From Limonium bicolor (Eukaryota > Streptophyta > Magnoliopsida > Caryophyllales > Plumbaginaceae), in NCBI GenBank assembly GCA_023374045.1, contig CM041782.1, forward strand, positions 248,153,882-248,217,881: 64,000 nt of DNA, read 5' to 3'. Of the stretch, positions 25,862 through 37,020 are shown one piece after another (within the stretch, counting starts at the first letter, position 1; the number at the start of each line of letters is the position of its first letter). Below the pieces are notes generated by a model that ran no database searches, was not told where the DNA came from, and was given only the letters and a program-made list of their open reading frames with translations. The translations under genes were made by a program, and so were the position numbers.

Positions 25862-26528
25862 TGTGAGCCTCGATTTTAAACCCTACCCTATGTTGATTAG
25901 ATTGATTAGGATCTAGTCGGGTTTTAGGTCCACTTATAACCTAATATTAACAACTATGTCATATAACATTAATTATTAAACCCTAAGTTAGCTCACTTGA
26001 ACATAATTAGAGTCTTTAAATTAGGAAAGAAGAGTTCGGGTTCGGGGGCTTGGTATTCGACTTATTTAGGGTTCAATTTACTTTCATTACCCTGCCTAGG
26101 TCACTTTTCCTCTACTTAGTTTAATTACGGCTTATTACGAGTGGTTTTTAACCTAAGTGCGCGCTTCTGGTTTCTTTATATTTTTAACATTTTTTGATAG
26201 AAATTAAAGTGAAATCTGAAAATACCTAAACTAGGGTTTCAGAGGCAGAATTATATCAAATTGTGTTTACGTCCGTAGCCACGGACCCAATGTCTGAGAC
26301 CACGGACCCCAGTTAACCTAATTATACAGAAAAGTCGAATTTAAGAAAAACCTAAATTTTAAAATTTTAAAAAATCTGCCGCCGTCCGTGGGTGTCTGTG
26401 GCCACGGACAACCCGTCTGTGGTCCCGGACCACCCACGGACAGGGGTTTTTTGATGGTTCCCGACGGTGTTTTTGGCTAAATATTTATGCACGTGTAGCC
26501 TGAAAGATATACAATACGTTAGTAATTA
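25862..26528 (-). repeat. Element X 3' LTR, distal part (about 667 bp)
   Basis: This matches 28574-28668 plus 33388-34015 of the 5' LTR and then diverges abruptly at GTTAGTAATT, which marks the deletion junction with gag. It contains paired TCCGTGG/CCACGGA-type arms at 26271-26445. Confidence 0.88.
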
Positions 26529-26539
26529 GGGAAGTATGT

Positions 26540-27350
26540 GCAACTCAGCTCATTGTTGTATTGCTTCTGCATATTGTCCACAATCATTCAAACCTGTTCT
26601 TGCCCATCCATTTTCATAGGCATAGCAGCGGCCTTCATCCTCCACCGTTTGATGAAGTCGGACATTGATTCACTGTCTCTCTGCCGAGTGCTGGCAAGGT
26701 CGGACCTGGTGACTTCGAGATTCTTAGAATACTCGAAATGGTGCAAGAAAGCCTCACAAACCTCCTCATAGGTTTTGGTGTTCATCCTCTGAGTCAAGTA
26801 CCAACATTGAGGTATTTCATCTCGAGGTAACGGGCAAAGACCTTGGCCTTCTGCATGTCATTCAACCTGAGGATGGACATCTCCCTATCGAACATTGCTA
26901 GATGGACCTGCGAGTCTGAGGAACCCTTGTATAGAGCAAGTGTGGGTAACTTCAACTTTGGAGGGAGATCAACCTCGGGGTATGATGCCATAGAAGAGTA
27001 ATCAAAGCCAGCCGGCTTGCTAGCCTTTTCCATGCTCGATTCTTTGGAGGGTGATCTGGGGCGGCTTCCCCTACGAATCCTTGCGTACCCTGGGCCCCAA
27101 CGGAGTTAACTTCGATGTAGTCACGCTCATTCCCAGAGTCAGCGATCTTTCCTGAAATGTTTTCCTAATAACCAACCTCAAAGGAATTGATTTTGCGTTT
27201 CTGCTCTTCGATGATGGTGACATACTTAGCCTTCATGTCATTAGTGGTGGACCTATGTTTCTGTTCCATGGCATCAAAGGCGGCCCTGTACCTTTGCTCT
27301 AACACTGCAAACTGGGCCTCCATGCTGACTGGGTTTCCTCCCTTTGCCAT
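26540..27350 (-). pseudogene. gag: Element X gag (broken, 3' truncated)
   Basis: This is a structural protein relic on the minus strand. The start at 27350 (MAKGGNPVSMEAQFAVLEQR) opens a coiled-coil-like N-terminus that stops at 27165. The next block, 27033-26794, contains PPKLKLPTLALYKGSSDSQ, a gypsy gag core. After a frameshift, 26797-26588 reads FIKRWRMKAAAMPMK, a motif of the retrotransposon gag family. The gene then runs into the 3' LTR at the deletion junction, so the zinc-knuckle region and pol are lost. No product is expected. Confidence 0.75.
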
Positions 27351-28552
27351 ACTTGGGGTTTGGGCTTATCTGTTGGAAAACAAATGTGGATTGAGCTAAA
27401 ATTCTGAACCGTGAAGAAATTTTAGGTTAAAACTTGTTTAGGCTGCAAGAAAAGCACATGAGCTGGAATGTTTTGAAGATTGTGGGTAGGCACCGAGGCC
27501 CGAAATGAGTTGGAAGGGAGGGGGCTAGAAATGTTTGAAGAATGTGGCTCTTGGTCCAGAATATTTTGAGAATTGGGCGCTTGGGCCAGAATGTGTTTGG
27601 GCTTGAGGTAAGCACATGGGCAAAAATGACTTCTAAACCATGTTCTTGATGTGAATTGGAATTTGGGCCAAGTAATTTTGATTGGGCCTACAAGATGATA
27701 CTTGCGTCTAGGATCATGGGTCAAAGCCTAAGTGAAAAGTCTTCATATACTAGAATGAGCCTTGAAATGGAAAGGCCTGATGGATCTTCATGAAATGCTT
27801 TAGGTGGATTTTTTTTTCATTGGCTTAGCACTAAGTTGATAATTAGAATTGGGCCGAAAGAGAGAAATCACCTAAGTCTGAACTTTTGGGCCGAAGCCCA
27901 AATGACTCACATATCAAACCAAACAGGGCCTCTGGGCCGCAAACAATAAAGCCGTAAATTCGGGTTGGACTGAGTTGATGTACGAAAAGTTCCTATCAAT
28001 TTCTAGGCTGGGTAATGGGCCGATCATGCAGGTAAACAAGGCCCACACAAATTCAACATGTCCTCACTAGGTGTTAAATCAAAATGGGTATGGATCGATC
28101 CGGAGTGGTGCTTGGGGCGTGGGCCCAGGTAACCACAAAGGAATAGGGCTTGCACGCTATTCTCCTTGGGCTTTCCCACTCTTTTCACATCACATGAAGG
28201 TGTGCGTCTACGGCCGGGTCTTTGACTGACCAAACAAAGGGCTAGGTAAGGTCACCGCCAGGTTAACGCTTGGGGCTAAGGCCTAGGTATTAAGGGGGTG
28301 TGGTTAGACGACACCCTCCTCTATTCCCCTGCTTATTCACATCACCTAAAAGGTGTGAGTCCCTGACAGGGGACCCTCAAACAGGTCCCGGGGTGAAATT
28401 GGTTTGCGTGGACCCTAGCTCTCATATGATGCAAGGGTGCAGAAAATTAAAGTGCGCACAAAAGTAAACAAACAATGTAATAAAGCTATAAATAAATATT
28501 TTCAAGTTAAGCCCTCTTTCTTAAAATTAAACAAGTTAAAATTAAGAAGTTG
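27351..28552 (-). other. Element X leader between primer site and gag
   Basis: About 1.2 kb without a recognisable gene. Short open frames on both strands (for example 27422-27724 and 28024-28233) lack known domains. Long leaders are common in Tat/Ogre-type elements. Confidence 0.6.
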
Positions 28553-28570
28553 TCCCCAGCAGAGTCGCCA
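28553..28570 (-). promoter_or_regulatory. Element X primer-binding site
   Basis: TGGCGACTCTGCTGGGGA on the minus strand lies three bases inside the 5' LTR end. It differs from the tRNA-iMet site of elements 1-5. Assignment to a tRNA-Arg is inferred from recalled Tat/Ogre patterns and should be matched to the host tRNAs. Confidence 0.75.
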
Positions 28571-28668
28571 GTCTATGAGACTCGATTTTAACCCTACCCT
28601 ATGTTGATTAGATTGATTAGAATCTAGTGAGGTTTTAGGTCCACTTATAACCTAAGATTAACAACTAT

Positions 28669-29045
28669 CACTAGTACAAAAAACGTCTTTAGAGGCACCC
28701 ATTTAGAGGCGGTTATTGAAGAAACCGCCTCTATAAGTCATTTTATGGTTCAAAATGTATCTTTGGAGGCGTTCCTTAAAAACACCGCCTCTAAAGTAGT
28801 CATTTTTTTAATGTGAGTCGTTAGAGGCGGTTTCTCGTAAAAACCGCCTCTAAAACATCGTCTTATTTTTGTATACATGTCTTTAGAGGCGGTCTCTATG
28901 AGAAACCGCCTCTAAAACAGTGCCTGTATTTTTGTATATGTCTATAGAGGCGGTTTCTGCAGAAACCGCCTCTAAAGCTTCGTCTCTATCTCACAGAGTC
29001 AATGGAAGCGGTTTTTCTTTCTTTTTAAAAAACCGCCTCAAAATG
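28669..29045. repeat. CACTA left terminal and subterminal repeats
   Basis: The terminal repeat is followed by about six copies of an inverted unit: GAGGCGGTTT, 4-10 bases, then AAACCGCCTC. Such arrays are known transposase-binding regions in CACTA elements. The terminal 28 bases match those at the right end with about one mismatch. Confidence 0.9.
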
Positions 29046-29800
29046 TATTATAAATTAATATTATAAAAAATAGATTATTCTACTTCCCACTATTTTTATC
29101 TGTTTATAATCAAATTTGTAGTTTCTATATATATTAAATAATATAATTTTTATAATTATTTTATTTGAAGTTCATATGGATATGTATAATTTATATCAAT
29201 GTTAATATATATGATTTTATTTGTATAAATTAAGAAAATAGTATATATAAATATTATTTATAGTTTATATCCTATAAATTCAGAAATATTAATATATTAA
29301 TAATAAACTTAAAAATATTAAATATAGTGTATATAATTTATATAAATAATATAATTTAAATAAATATTAATATTATTTAATATTTTTTAAAATTTAATTT
29401 ATAATTTAAATACTATAAATATTATATATATTTGTAAATTTAAGTAATATTAAAATACATTATATAACTTATAAAAATATGTATATGTATTATTAATAAT
29501 TAAAAACAATATTATATAAAAATATATATAATAACCTAAATGTCATTTATAATTTATATACATTTAATTTAAAATTATTTTTAATATTATATAGTATTTA
29601 TACAAATATCTACAACATTATTTATAATAATATAATTTAGTAAATAAAATATATATAAATATTATTTATTTATAATTTAATAAATATTAATATATAATAT
29701 TTCTTACTAAATAATATTATATAAATATATGTAGTCTAATTTATATAAATGTAATTATATCTTATATAAATATTAATATATATTATTTATAGAACTCTAT
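29046..29800. other. Very AT-rich filler in CACTA
   Basis: About 750 bases made almost only of A and T, with runs such as TATATAAATATTATTTAT. No gene or ordered repeat is seen. Confidence 0.8.
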
Positions 29801-31374
29801 TTTGTTTCCGTATTAGAGTAAAATAGACTTTTTGATTCGGATAATCTATTAACTTTTTATTTCCGTTTAATGATATTATTCAGTTTTCTCACCTTGAAAT
29901 GAATGACTTTAGTGACTTTTTATCACAACTATTAATATAGATTTATTTTTAAAGATTAAAAACAAATAAATTCTCACTATATATGTTATTATAATTAATT
30001 AAACTTTTAATTAAGTCAATAAAGCTACTTGCATTTTTCTTTCTAACTTACCGAACCTCACTTCAGGCGTCGTCTTCTTCGTCTTGACATTCTCTTACGA
30101 GCGACAATAGTCTCTTTCCCAGCAAACACTGCTTCATCGTTAAAAATTTCCTCATTCAGAGTACTCCTACACGCCAGCTCTATGTAGATTGATGAAGAAA
30201 ACTCAGATATTGTCTCAAATGTAAGTTGAGCGTCTAACCTAATTTTTCCCCCATTTCTTTAGTTACGTTTTTATTATTTTGAATGCTGTACTGCTCTACT
30301 TCCTGTTGAACTTGATTTCTGAATAGGTTCATGAATTCGTGAATAAAATTAAGGGTGCGTGACTTACCACGCCATTTGAATTACTTATCGCTCATAATTC
30401 GATACATAACATTTTCTATATGCCAAACGCCATTGACAAAAACTATGGGTGTCTCTGTGGTGAACCCAGTGCACTGCTGTACATTAGTCTGTCAGTGTGT
30501 AATCTCGTCTTAAACTCTTGGAGTTTGAACAATTCTTCATATTACTGCTAAAGATTTTACCAAATAGACTGATTTGTGGGTGTCTCTGTGGTTTTAACAA
30601 AACCAACTTCATCCACGGAGAAAGAAGTAAATATATTACTACTGGCAGTTCTGATAAAAAAAACAAAGTGTGCTTCTTATTCAGTAATTCTCGAGAGCTG
30701 ATAGCCAGCTGTCTATACATATATATACTCTCTGTTTACATATATATACTCTCTATATTCTCAATTGGTAAGCATTTGAGTTCGTGGCAGTAGCTTCTAG
30801 TTTTAGCTGGTTGTAGTAGTTGCTAACATGTGCTCGTTGCTGATAGCCAGCTGTGCTGATTGGTCAGTCATTCATGTTGATATTGAAGTACCCCTGGATG
30901 TTGTTGCTGTCACATCAATTGTTTGGTTCATTCATATTTTTTTTTTGAAGCAAGTAAAGTTTCCTTTTAACAGTTGAAGAACCAACCCCATGGAGACTTT
31001 AAACCTCAATGCTGCAGATAAAACCAGAAATAATGTATTCAGCCGATGGCTCTCACTCTTCAGCTTTCCTTTGAGGTTGGGTGATTATTATATAATCAAC
31101 TTCCAATCTTACTTCGCCCACATAACATTTTCTAGCTGCCAAACGCCAATGACAAAAACTAAAACATTCAAGAAGAGATGTAGCTTATGAAAACATTCAC
31201 TTTGCAATCATTTCTAATCGTCCCACCTCTTTTATTTTATCCCCCTTTCTTCAGTTCTGAATTCGGCGACCAATATGCACATCTGCACCGTTCTTTTACT
31301 TTACTTACCCTGTTTGAGACAGTCGCCTTCAATTAATAATTTGATGGGACTGCGGATGCCTTTGCAAATAAGAT
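29801..31374. other. CACTA interior upstream of the peptidase gene
   Basis: No transposase domain is recognised. Short internal repeats are visible: GCCAAACGCCA.TGACAAAAAC at about 30420 and 31138, GGGTGTCTCTGTGGT at about 30448 and 30578, and GCTGATAGCCAGCTGT at about 30699 and 30839. Possible 5' exons of the downstream gene may lie here, but I cannot define them. Confidence 0.5.
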
Positions 31375-32694
31375 GTGGTTCATTCTCCACAATTATCAGC
31401 AACCAACTTGGGGAGAGCTAATCTGGTAGGTGACAATGTTTTGAATAGATTGGGTGTAAACATGAGATTGTTACATGATGTACTTCGAGATGAAGCTGAA
31501 ATGAGAGATTCATTTGAGATGGAGTTCGATGAGAAACTGCTTCACCATGTGGGCGGGAAAAAAATACATATTATATAAGGATGATTTGATTGAGCTCTTC
31601 AAAAGACAATGGCTGAATGTATCAGTAATCCAAGCATGGATATTGTAAGTTTTAATGTTCTTTAGATGTTGCTTTGTATTACAGGTTGATTCTTTTATTT
31701 TTGCTACTAATATTTCATTTATTTGATCATACAGGTTCTTGAATGAAAAGATGGCTGAACTCGGTAGTACTCATTGTGCGTTTCTTGACCCGGCCTATTG
31801 TTGCTTCACTACGGCAAAGAGTGAACGGGTAAAGTTCCAACAATACGTTCATCACACGGTTGAAAAATGCCAAAACGACCAGAAGTATATTTTGCTACCC
31901 CCATATCATCAAGGTTAATAAAATAAGTTTTTAATTAGTTGATTATGTGTCTATGATATAGCTATACTTTGATGTTTATAGATGACTAAATATGGTTATA
32001 TTTTACTGTGCCTCATAAATAGACATCATTGGGTGTTGCTTGTAATGTGCATTGATCGTCCTAGAGTTCTTCACTTTGATCCACTTCGGGCAAAGAATGA
32101 AAATGCAATTAAGATCAAGCCAGATTTAAACAAGTATGTTGTTATACCTTATTTACACATAAAATAGTTTTTATTTGACCCTTACGTGTTTAAAAAATGT
32201 GTATAATATGATAATTTGATTGATTAGTGTTTGCTTGTTTTGAACTATAGTGCATTCCGATCGGGTCTATTGAGCAAGGGCATTAGGGTGATGAGTAAAA
32301 TCCCTTGGTATACTATCAAAGTATGTAGTTTAACTACATTTCATATGGTTTATTAGCAACGTACCGTGGTTTTATATATTGATCCTTATTTTGTTTCTTG
32401 TACAGTGTCCATTGCAGCCAGGGGTGAAGAATGCGCATACTATGTAATGAGATACATGTATGACATAGTTATGATGAATCCTAAGTGTAGTGATCCACTG
32501 GAAAAGGTACATAATCTTTATCTTAACAGAATGTTACAACTATAAATAATATAAGTATGTGTATATGTTTATAATTATAATTATTACTTTTTCTTATGAA
32601 GGTTTTTCATACAACGCTCGAAAGCTACTCCGAGGAGATTATCAAAGAGTTGTTAGAGGAATTAGCAGAGTACATTTACATGTACATATTTTGA
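31375..32694 (+). pseudogene. C48 (Ulp1-like) peptidase gene of CACTA element, intron-containing, one frameshift
   Basis: Exons can be read as: to 31644; 31735-31913; about 31982-32133; 32251-32320; 32406-32506; 32602-32694, where translation ends. Introns have GT...AG ends and most phases agree. The join 31913/31982 does not keep frame. The triad is visible: HHWVLL (His near 32027), HFDPLR (Asp near 32078), and CPLQPG with EECAYYVMRYM (Gln and catalytic Cys near 32414-32440). A single missing base between CPLQPG and EECAYY (near 32421-32424) breaks the frame. Ulp1/C48 proteases cleave SUMO-like conjugates, and plant CACTA and MULE elements often carry such genes. The 5' end is uncertain. Confidence 0.72.
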
Positions 32695-33039
32695 TATCAG
32701 GGGTACCAAGTTCCTTTTTGTATGAATCATTAGAATTGTGAAGTGAAACACAAAGCTTGCGGATGATTCAATTTTGTTAGCATCAATTGTAGTATGTTGA
32801 TGATTTTGATGAGTAATTTGTAATGTTTTATGAAATAGATAGTTAGATGATATCTAGTTATATTCAATGTGTTAACACATTGATTTAGAGGTTGTATATA
32901 TAACATTGGTTGAGCAAACTTTAATAGAATATAGCTTTAAAATTGTGTTGTTGTAGATTGTGTTGAATACGTGACTCTGTATGAGAATGGAGAATATATG
33001 GGTTTGTATGAAAATGGGGTGATTCCTTCTATTTTTTTT

Positions 33040-33387
33040 TTACCTTTTAGCGACGGTTGTTAGCAAAAAGCGCCTCCATAGACTAATACTCTTACGTTGA
33101 TTAAAGTTTTATAGAGGTGGTTGTTTATAAAACCCACCTCCAAATAATAGTCTAATTGAGGCGGTTGTTTAAAAAAACCGCCTCTAAAGAATACTTGTGT
33201 GGAGATTAATAGTACCTTCTGGAGGCGGTTGTTTGACAAAACCGCCTCTAAAAGCATGTTTATAGAGGCGGTTTACAACCGCCTCCAAAAGCTCATAGGC
33301 CTTTGGAGGCCCTACCATAGGAGGCGGTTGTAAACCGCCTCTAAAGGCCAAAAACAACCGCCTCTAAAGACCTTTTTTGTACTAGTG
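33040..33387. repeat. CACTA right subterminal and terminal repeats
   Basis: Repeated GAGGCGGTTG...CAACCGCCTC and GAGGCGGTTGTTTAAAAAAACCGCCTC-like units lead to the inverted terminal repeat. The unit at the right end favours GGTTGT, whereas the left end favours GGTTTT. The region 32695-33039 before it holds no gene. Confidence 0.88.
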
Positions 33388-34987
33388 TATGTTATATAAC
33401 ATTAATTATTAAACCCTAAGTTAGCTCACTGGAACCTAATTAGAGTCGCCACCTAATTTTGACCTAGGTTAAATTAGGAAAGGAGAGTTCGGGTTCGGGG
33501 GCTTGGTATTCGACTTATTTAGGGTTCAAATTACTTTCATTACCCTGCCTAGGTCGCTTTTCCTCTACTTAATTTAATTACGGCTTATTAGGAGTCGTAT
33601 TTAACCTAAGTGCGTGCTTCTGGTTTCTTTATATTTTTAACATTTTTTGACAGAAAATTAAAGTGAAATATGAAAATACCTAAACTAGGATTTCGGAGGC
33701 AGAATTAGGTCAAATTTTGTTTGTGTCCGTAGCCACGGACCCCAGTTAACCTAAGTATACAGAAAAGTCGAATTTAAGAAAAAATGAAATTTTGAAAAGT
33801 TCGGGGCCATGGACAAGCTGTCCGTGGGCCCGCACATTATTTAGAAAAACCTAAATTTTAAAATTTTAAAAAATCTGCCGCCGTCCGTGGTCCCGGACCA
33901 TAGGTCCGAGGTCCCAGACCACCCACAGATAGGGGTTTTCTGATGGTTCCCGATGGTGTTTTCGGCTAAACAATTATGCACGTGTAACCTGAAAGATATA
34001 CAATACGTTAGTAATTGAAAGATTGCAGTTTGAAGTCTGATTACGCACGAAACATGACAAACAAGTAACAAGGCAGAAGCAAAAGCAATTAGCAATACAG
34101 AAGCGTAAAAAGGTTAGTTTGAACCCAAAATTTGACAAAGAGTTAATAAGGTCGTGGGGAGTTAGAAAAGTAGCATTGTAACCTGTTTTACCTTCGAATT
34201 CATGAGGATTCTTCACGTCGGGATTCTTCGGAGGCTCCGATGGTGCCGGTTCCGGACTCAGTTCGACCCGAGCTTCTAGTTGTTGATTGTTGAAGGTGTT
34301 CTTCACGTTTTGGAGGTAATTTGGTTGATGTTTGATGATTTTTGATGTGTTAGGAATTGGAAAACGTGTTTTGGTGTTGATTTCGGTGAGATTTCCGTGT
34401 TGTTTTGGTGCTTGAAGGTGCAAAAACGTGGGAGACTGGCTATAGAGGAGAGTTTTGACTACCTAGGGTTCTAAGAGCTTATGAGATTCTCTCTTTATCA
34501 AAAAACCTATCCCTTTATATAGACTTTCTTAAAGATAAAGAAAATATAGTAAAATTAAGAATTTTTTACTGTGAAATTTTAATCACGTGTCAAGGATGGC
34601 AATTATGATTTTTTTGAAGTGGAATCGGATTTTTTAAATGTTGGAATATTTTTAAATTGAATATCTCGTCAGATTCAGTCAGAAATTGCTAGAAAATTAT
34701 TGGAAATTCGAAAAATCAAAATTGCAACGCCATTATGCTTCAAATGTCATCCTCTATCATAGGTTAAAATTTCAAAGCATTTTGAAGTGATTTGACCCTT
34801 ATTTGGAGAAGAGAGAGAAAGCCTATAGGGGGCTTAGGAGCCTTGAAAAATTACGAAAATACCCCTGAAGATGACTAAGCTGTCCCTAGTACTCTGAAAT
34901 GTGCCGATCGAACTAGGAACCCTCGCTACTAGCCCATTAGTGGAGACCCTCTTCCAGGGGGGTTGAAATTTTCGGTATAACACTGGT

Positions 34988-35412
34988 GCATTGGATAACC
35001 CAAACGGCATGACTGTGAGCTCGTAATGACCGTATCTGGTTCAGAATGCGGTCTTCTCAATGTCACCCTCTCGAATAGCAATCTGATGGTAACCGGATCA
35101 TAAGTCGATCTTGGAGAATACTGATGCTCTTTTCAACTGGTCAAATAAATCGTCAATACGGGGTAAAGGATAACGGTTCTTCACCATAACTGCATACAGC
35201 TCTCTGTAATCGATGCAGAGGCGGAGACTACCACCCTTCTTCTTCACGAAGAGGACCGACGCTCCCCTTGGTGAAACGCTTGGGTGAATAAATCCCTTGT
35301 CGAGTAGGTCTCTCAGCTGCTCCTTGAGCTCTGTCATTTCAGCTAGAGCCATACAGTAGGGCGCCTTCGCTATTGGTCCGGTTCCCGGCACCAATTCAAT
35401 CTCAAACTCCAC
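34988..35412 (-). pseudogene. pol: Element 3 RT, N-terminal part
   Basis: The minus strand reads [15 protein letters not shown], then [31 protein letters not shown] and [15 protein letters not shown], the fingers/palm start of a Ty3/gypsy RT. A stop replaces an Arg codon after FSKIDL at about 35098. VMPFGLSNAP follows directly up to the insertion of element X, and the next residues continue at 25856. This is a broken gene with no product expected. Confidence 0.9.
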
Positions 35413-35483
35413 TTCCTATGCTGGCGCCATGCCCGGAAGTTCCTTAGGAAAGACATCAGGAAACTCCGACACTACCGACACAT

Positions 35484-36024
35484 CTAGGCTAAACTCTGGA
35501 TCTTCTCTATGTCCTGGACATAGCAGAGGTACACATCACTCTTCCTTCGCAACTCACGATACATAGACATAGTGAAGATAATCTGAGTCGAAGGCTCCCT
35601 GGGCCTCCAGTAGTATGAAATGGTAATCCCAGTCAGACTCCGAAGAAGCAGTCGATGCTCGGCACATAGGATTCGACCCTTGTGCCGCTCCAACCAGTTC
35701 ATCCCCACAATAAAATCGAACCCAAGTCCATCGAACTCTATCATGTCGATCAGAAACTCTTCATCCCTGATTCATACAATAGCATCTCGGTGATAGCAGG
35801 TACACTTGATCCGCTCTTTTGACGGGAGAGTGACTAGAAAGTCAGGCATCTCTTCACCATCTAATCCCAGCCTCTTCGCAAATGAAAGCGAAACAAACGT
35901 ATGTGAGGCTCCAGAGTCGAACAAGATCGATGCGTCCACGCCATTAACTGGAAAGGTACCGGTGAGGATAGTGCCGCTTCTATCGGCTTCTGCCTCATTA
36001 CACACTCCCAATATACCTCCCTTT
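35484..36024 (-). pseudogene. Element 3 retropepsin (protease) region
   Basis: The aspartic protease that would cut the gag-pol polyprotein. The active site LFDSGASHTFV lies near 35925 on the minus strand, preceded by TGTFPVNGVDAS. The flap and C-terminal part (GFDFIVGMNWLERHKGRIL, then the AEHRLLLRS segment) follows at 35744-35640 after a stop near 35772. The frame is open upstream to about 36024, where an acceptor-like GCACTCAG stands. The 200 bases between here and the AlkB stop (36025-36222) are non-coding and UTR-like. Confidence 0.85.
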
Positions 36025-36222
36025 CTGAGTGCATAGCCTAATACAGTTCACAAACTCGTAAGTACACAGTAACAACACGATTTATATACTCCAAAACAAC
36101 GTCTCTTTATTCATTAACATACTCTTTACACCAAAGGTTGGTTTACACTGTCAACATAACTAACATATACGTAACATCCTTAACATACAACTGGCTTCAT
36201 CCATTACATGGTTACACAAGGC

Positions 36223-37020
36223 TTAAAACTGCCAAAATGTCAAATTTAAACATCCGGGTTTCATGTGTGTGGCATTGATTACTGTCGAAGGTGCGGTGTT
36301 CAGTTTGATCTTCTTGATACCATGATATAACATCCTTGAATGCCCACCCATGATTAACACATCTCCTGACTTCAACACCAACTTCTTTGCGAGATCAACA
36401 CGCTTCTGCTCGCCATACACAAACATTGCGGTATCACCAATGGACCAAGACACCACGGGTACTCCCTTACTCAGAGACTCGGGTGTTTTGTCCTTATCTT
36501 GGTGTAGACCTAACCGTCCACCTTTCTGGTAGAAGTTTACAATACACAAATCTGCTTTAACACTCGGAATTGGATCCAAGTCAACTTGCTGAGCAATTCC
36601 CACGGCGTGGTTAACGACCGCAAGGAACTCCTCAGGTATCCTTAGCACTGTTGCTCCGTCTTCCGCTCGTTCATCCTGATATGTCTTGGTGTAAGTGTTC
36701 CAGTCCTTACCCATGCACATCATCTTCAATTTCATCTTTGATCCACTCAGGTATTCGGGTGTGTAGAAACCTTCAGGTGCTGCTCCCAGTTTTTCGCATC
36801 GTCGGATGATGTGGTTTTGTGCTTCGGGTGTCCGGTATCCATTTAATAATATCATACCTGGCTGGATGACCTGACAATGCTTCATTGGAAATTCGGTGAT
36901 GCTGATGGTGGTTTCTTCAGGGTTCGGTGTGGGAGGGATCGGATAACAAATATTAGTTGGTGCCGAACCCTTCAGGTAGTAAACAGTAAGACGGACCTTG
37001 ACTTCAGCAGGCACATTCAC
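36223..37020 (-). CDS. AlkB-like 2OG/Fe(II) dioxygenase fused to truncated gag, in element 3
   Basis: An uninterrupted frame of 265 codons, open back to 37062. Residues 1-20 (NVPAEVKVRLTVYYLKGSA) are the middle of gag. From about residue 24 the protein is AlkB-like and resembles plant ALKBH1-type proteins: PGMILLNGY (54-62), GFYTPEY, then the double-stranded beta-helix with NFY (162-164), LGLHQDKD (His173, Asp175), SGDVLIMGG (218-226) and LYHGI (His233). AlkB enzymes remove methyl groups from DNA or RNA bases using Fe(II) and 2-oxoglutarate. The two 2-oxoglutarate-binding arginines of PGRLNLTFRQ read Cys257 (TGT) and Trp263 (TGG), so this copy is probably inactive. Residue 1 is a GTG codon, not ATG. 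The gag part needs a frameshift near 37062-37083 to join its N-terminus. Confidence 0.88.
   Translation of the reverse strand: MNVPAEVKVRLTVYYLKGSAPTNICYPIPPTPNPEETTISITEFPMKHCQVIQPGMILLNGYRTPEAQNHIIRRCEKLGAAPEGFYTPEYLSGSKMKLKMMCMGKDWNTYTKTYQDERAEDGATVLRIPEEFLAVVNHAVGIAQQVDLDPIPSVKADLCIVNFYQKGGRLGLHQDKDKTPESLSKGVPVVSWSIGDTAMFVYGEQKRVDLAKKLVLKSGDVLIMGGHSRMLYHGIKKIKLNTAPSTVINATHMKPGCLNLTFWQF

Larger units (their letters stand above)
28669..33387 (+). mobile_element. CACTA (En/Spm, CMC) DNA transposon, 4719 bp, no transposase seen
   Basis: It starts CACTAGTACAAAAAA and ends with the inverse TTTTTTGTACTAGTG. TAT flanks it at 28666-28668 and 33388-33390, a 3-bp duplication as expected for CACTA elements. 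Empty-site comparison with the other LTR of element X (near 25955) confirms the insertion point. Subterminal repeats of TAGAGGCGGTTT/AAACCGCCTCTA stand at both ends. The interior carries a C48-peptidase-like gene but no recognisable TNP2-type transposase, so this copy is probably non-autonomous. Confidence 0.95.
25862..34982 (-). mobile_element. Element X: LTR retrotransposon deletion derivative in the RT of element 3
   Basis: CTGGT flanks it at 25857-25861 and 34983-34987. Joining the flanks restores the RT codons N-A-P-A-K-F of element 3. The minus strand gives: 5' LTR (34982-28574, split by a CACTA element), primer site TGGCGACTCTGCTGGGGA, a leader of about 1.2 kb, a partial gag, and a 3' LTR lacking its first part. 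All of pol and the start of the 3' LTR are deleted. The primer site is not tRNA-iMet; I infer a tRNA-Arg type as in Tat/Ogre elements. X therefore belongs to another lineage and would depend on proteins from other copies. Confidence 0.88.
28574..34982 (-). repeat. Element X 5' LTR (about 1.69 kb without the CACTA insertion)
   Basis: The minus-strand LTR starts at 34982 (TGTTATACC) and ends at 28574 next to the primer site. It is interrupted by the CACTA element 28669-33387. The part 33388-34015 matches the 3' LTR. The 149-codon frame at 34423-33974 has no recognisable domain and lies wholly in LTR sequence. Near-palindromic TCCGTGG/CCACGGA-type arms lie at 33725-33930. Confidence 0.87.

Noticed and set aside
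33974..34423. A 149-codon open frame on the minus strand.
   Set aside because: It lies wholly in the 5' LTR of element X, has no recognisable domain and is not kept in the matching part of the other LTR.
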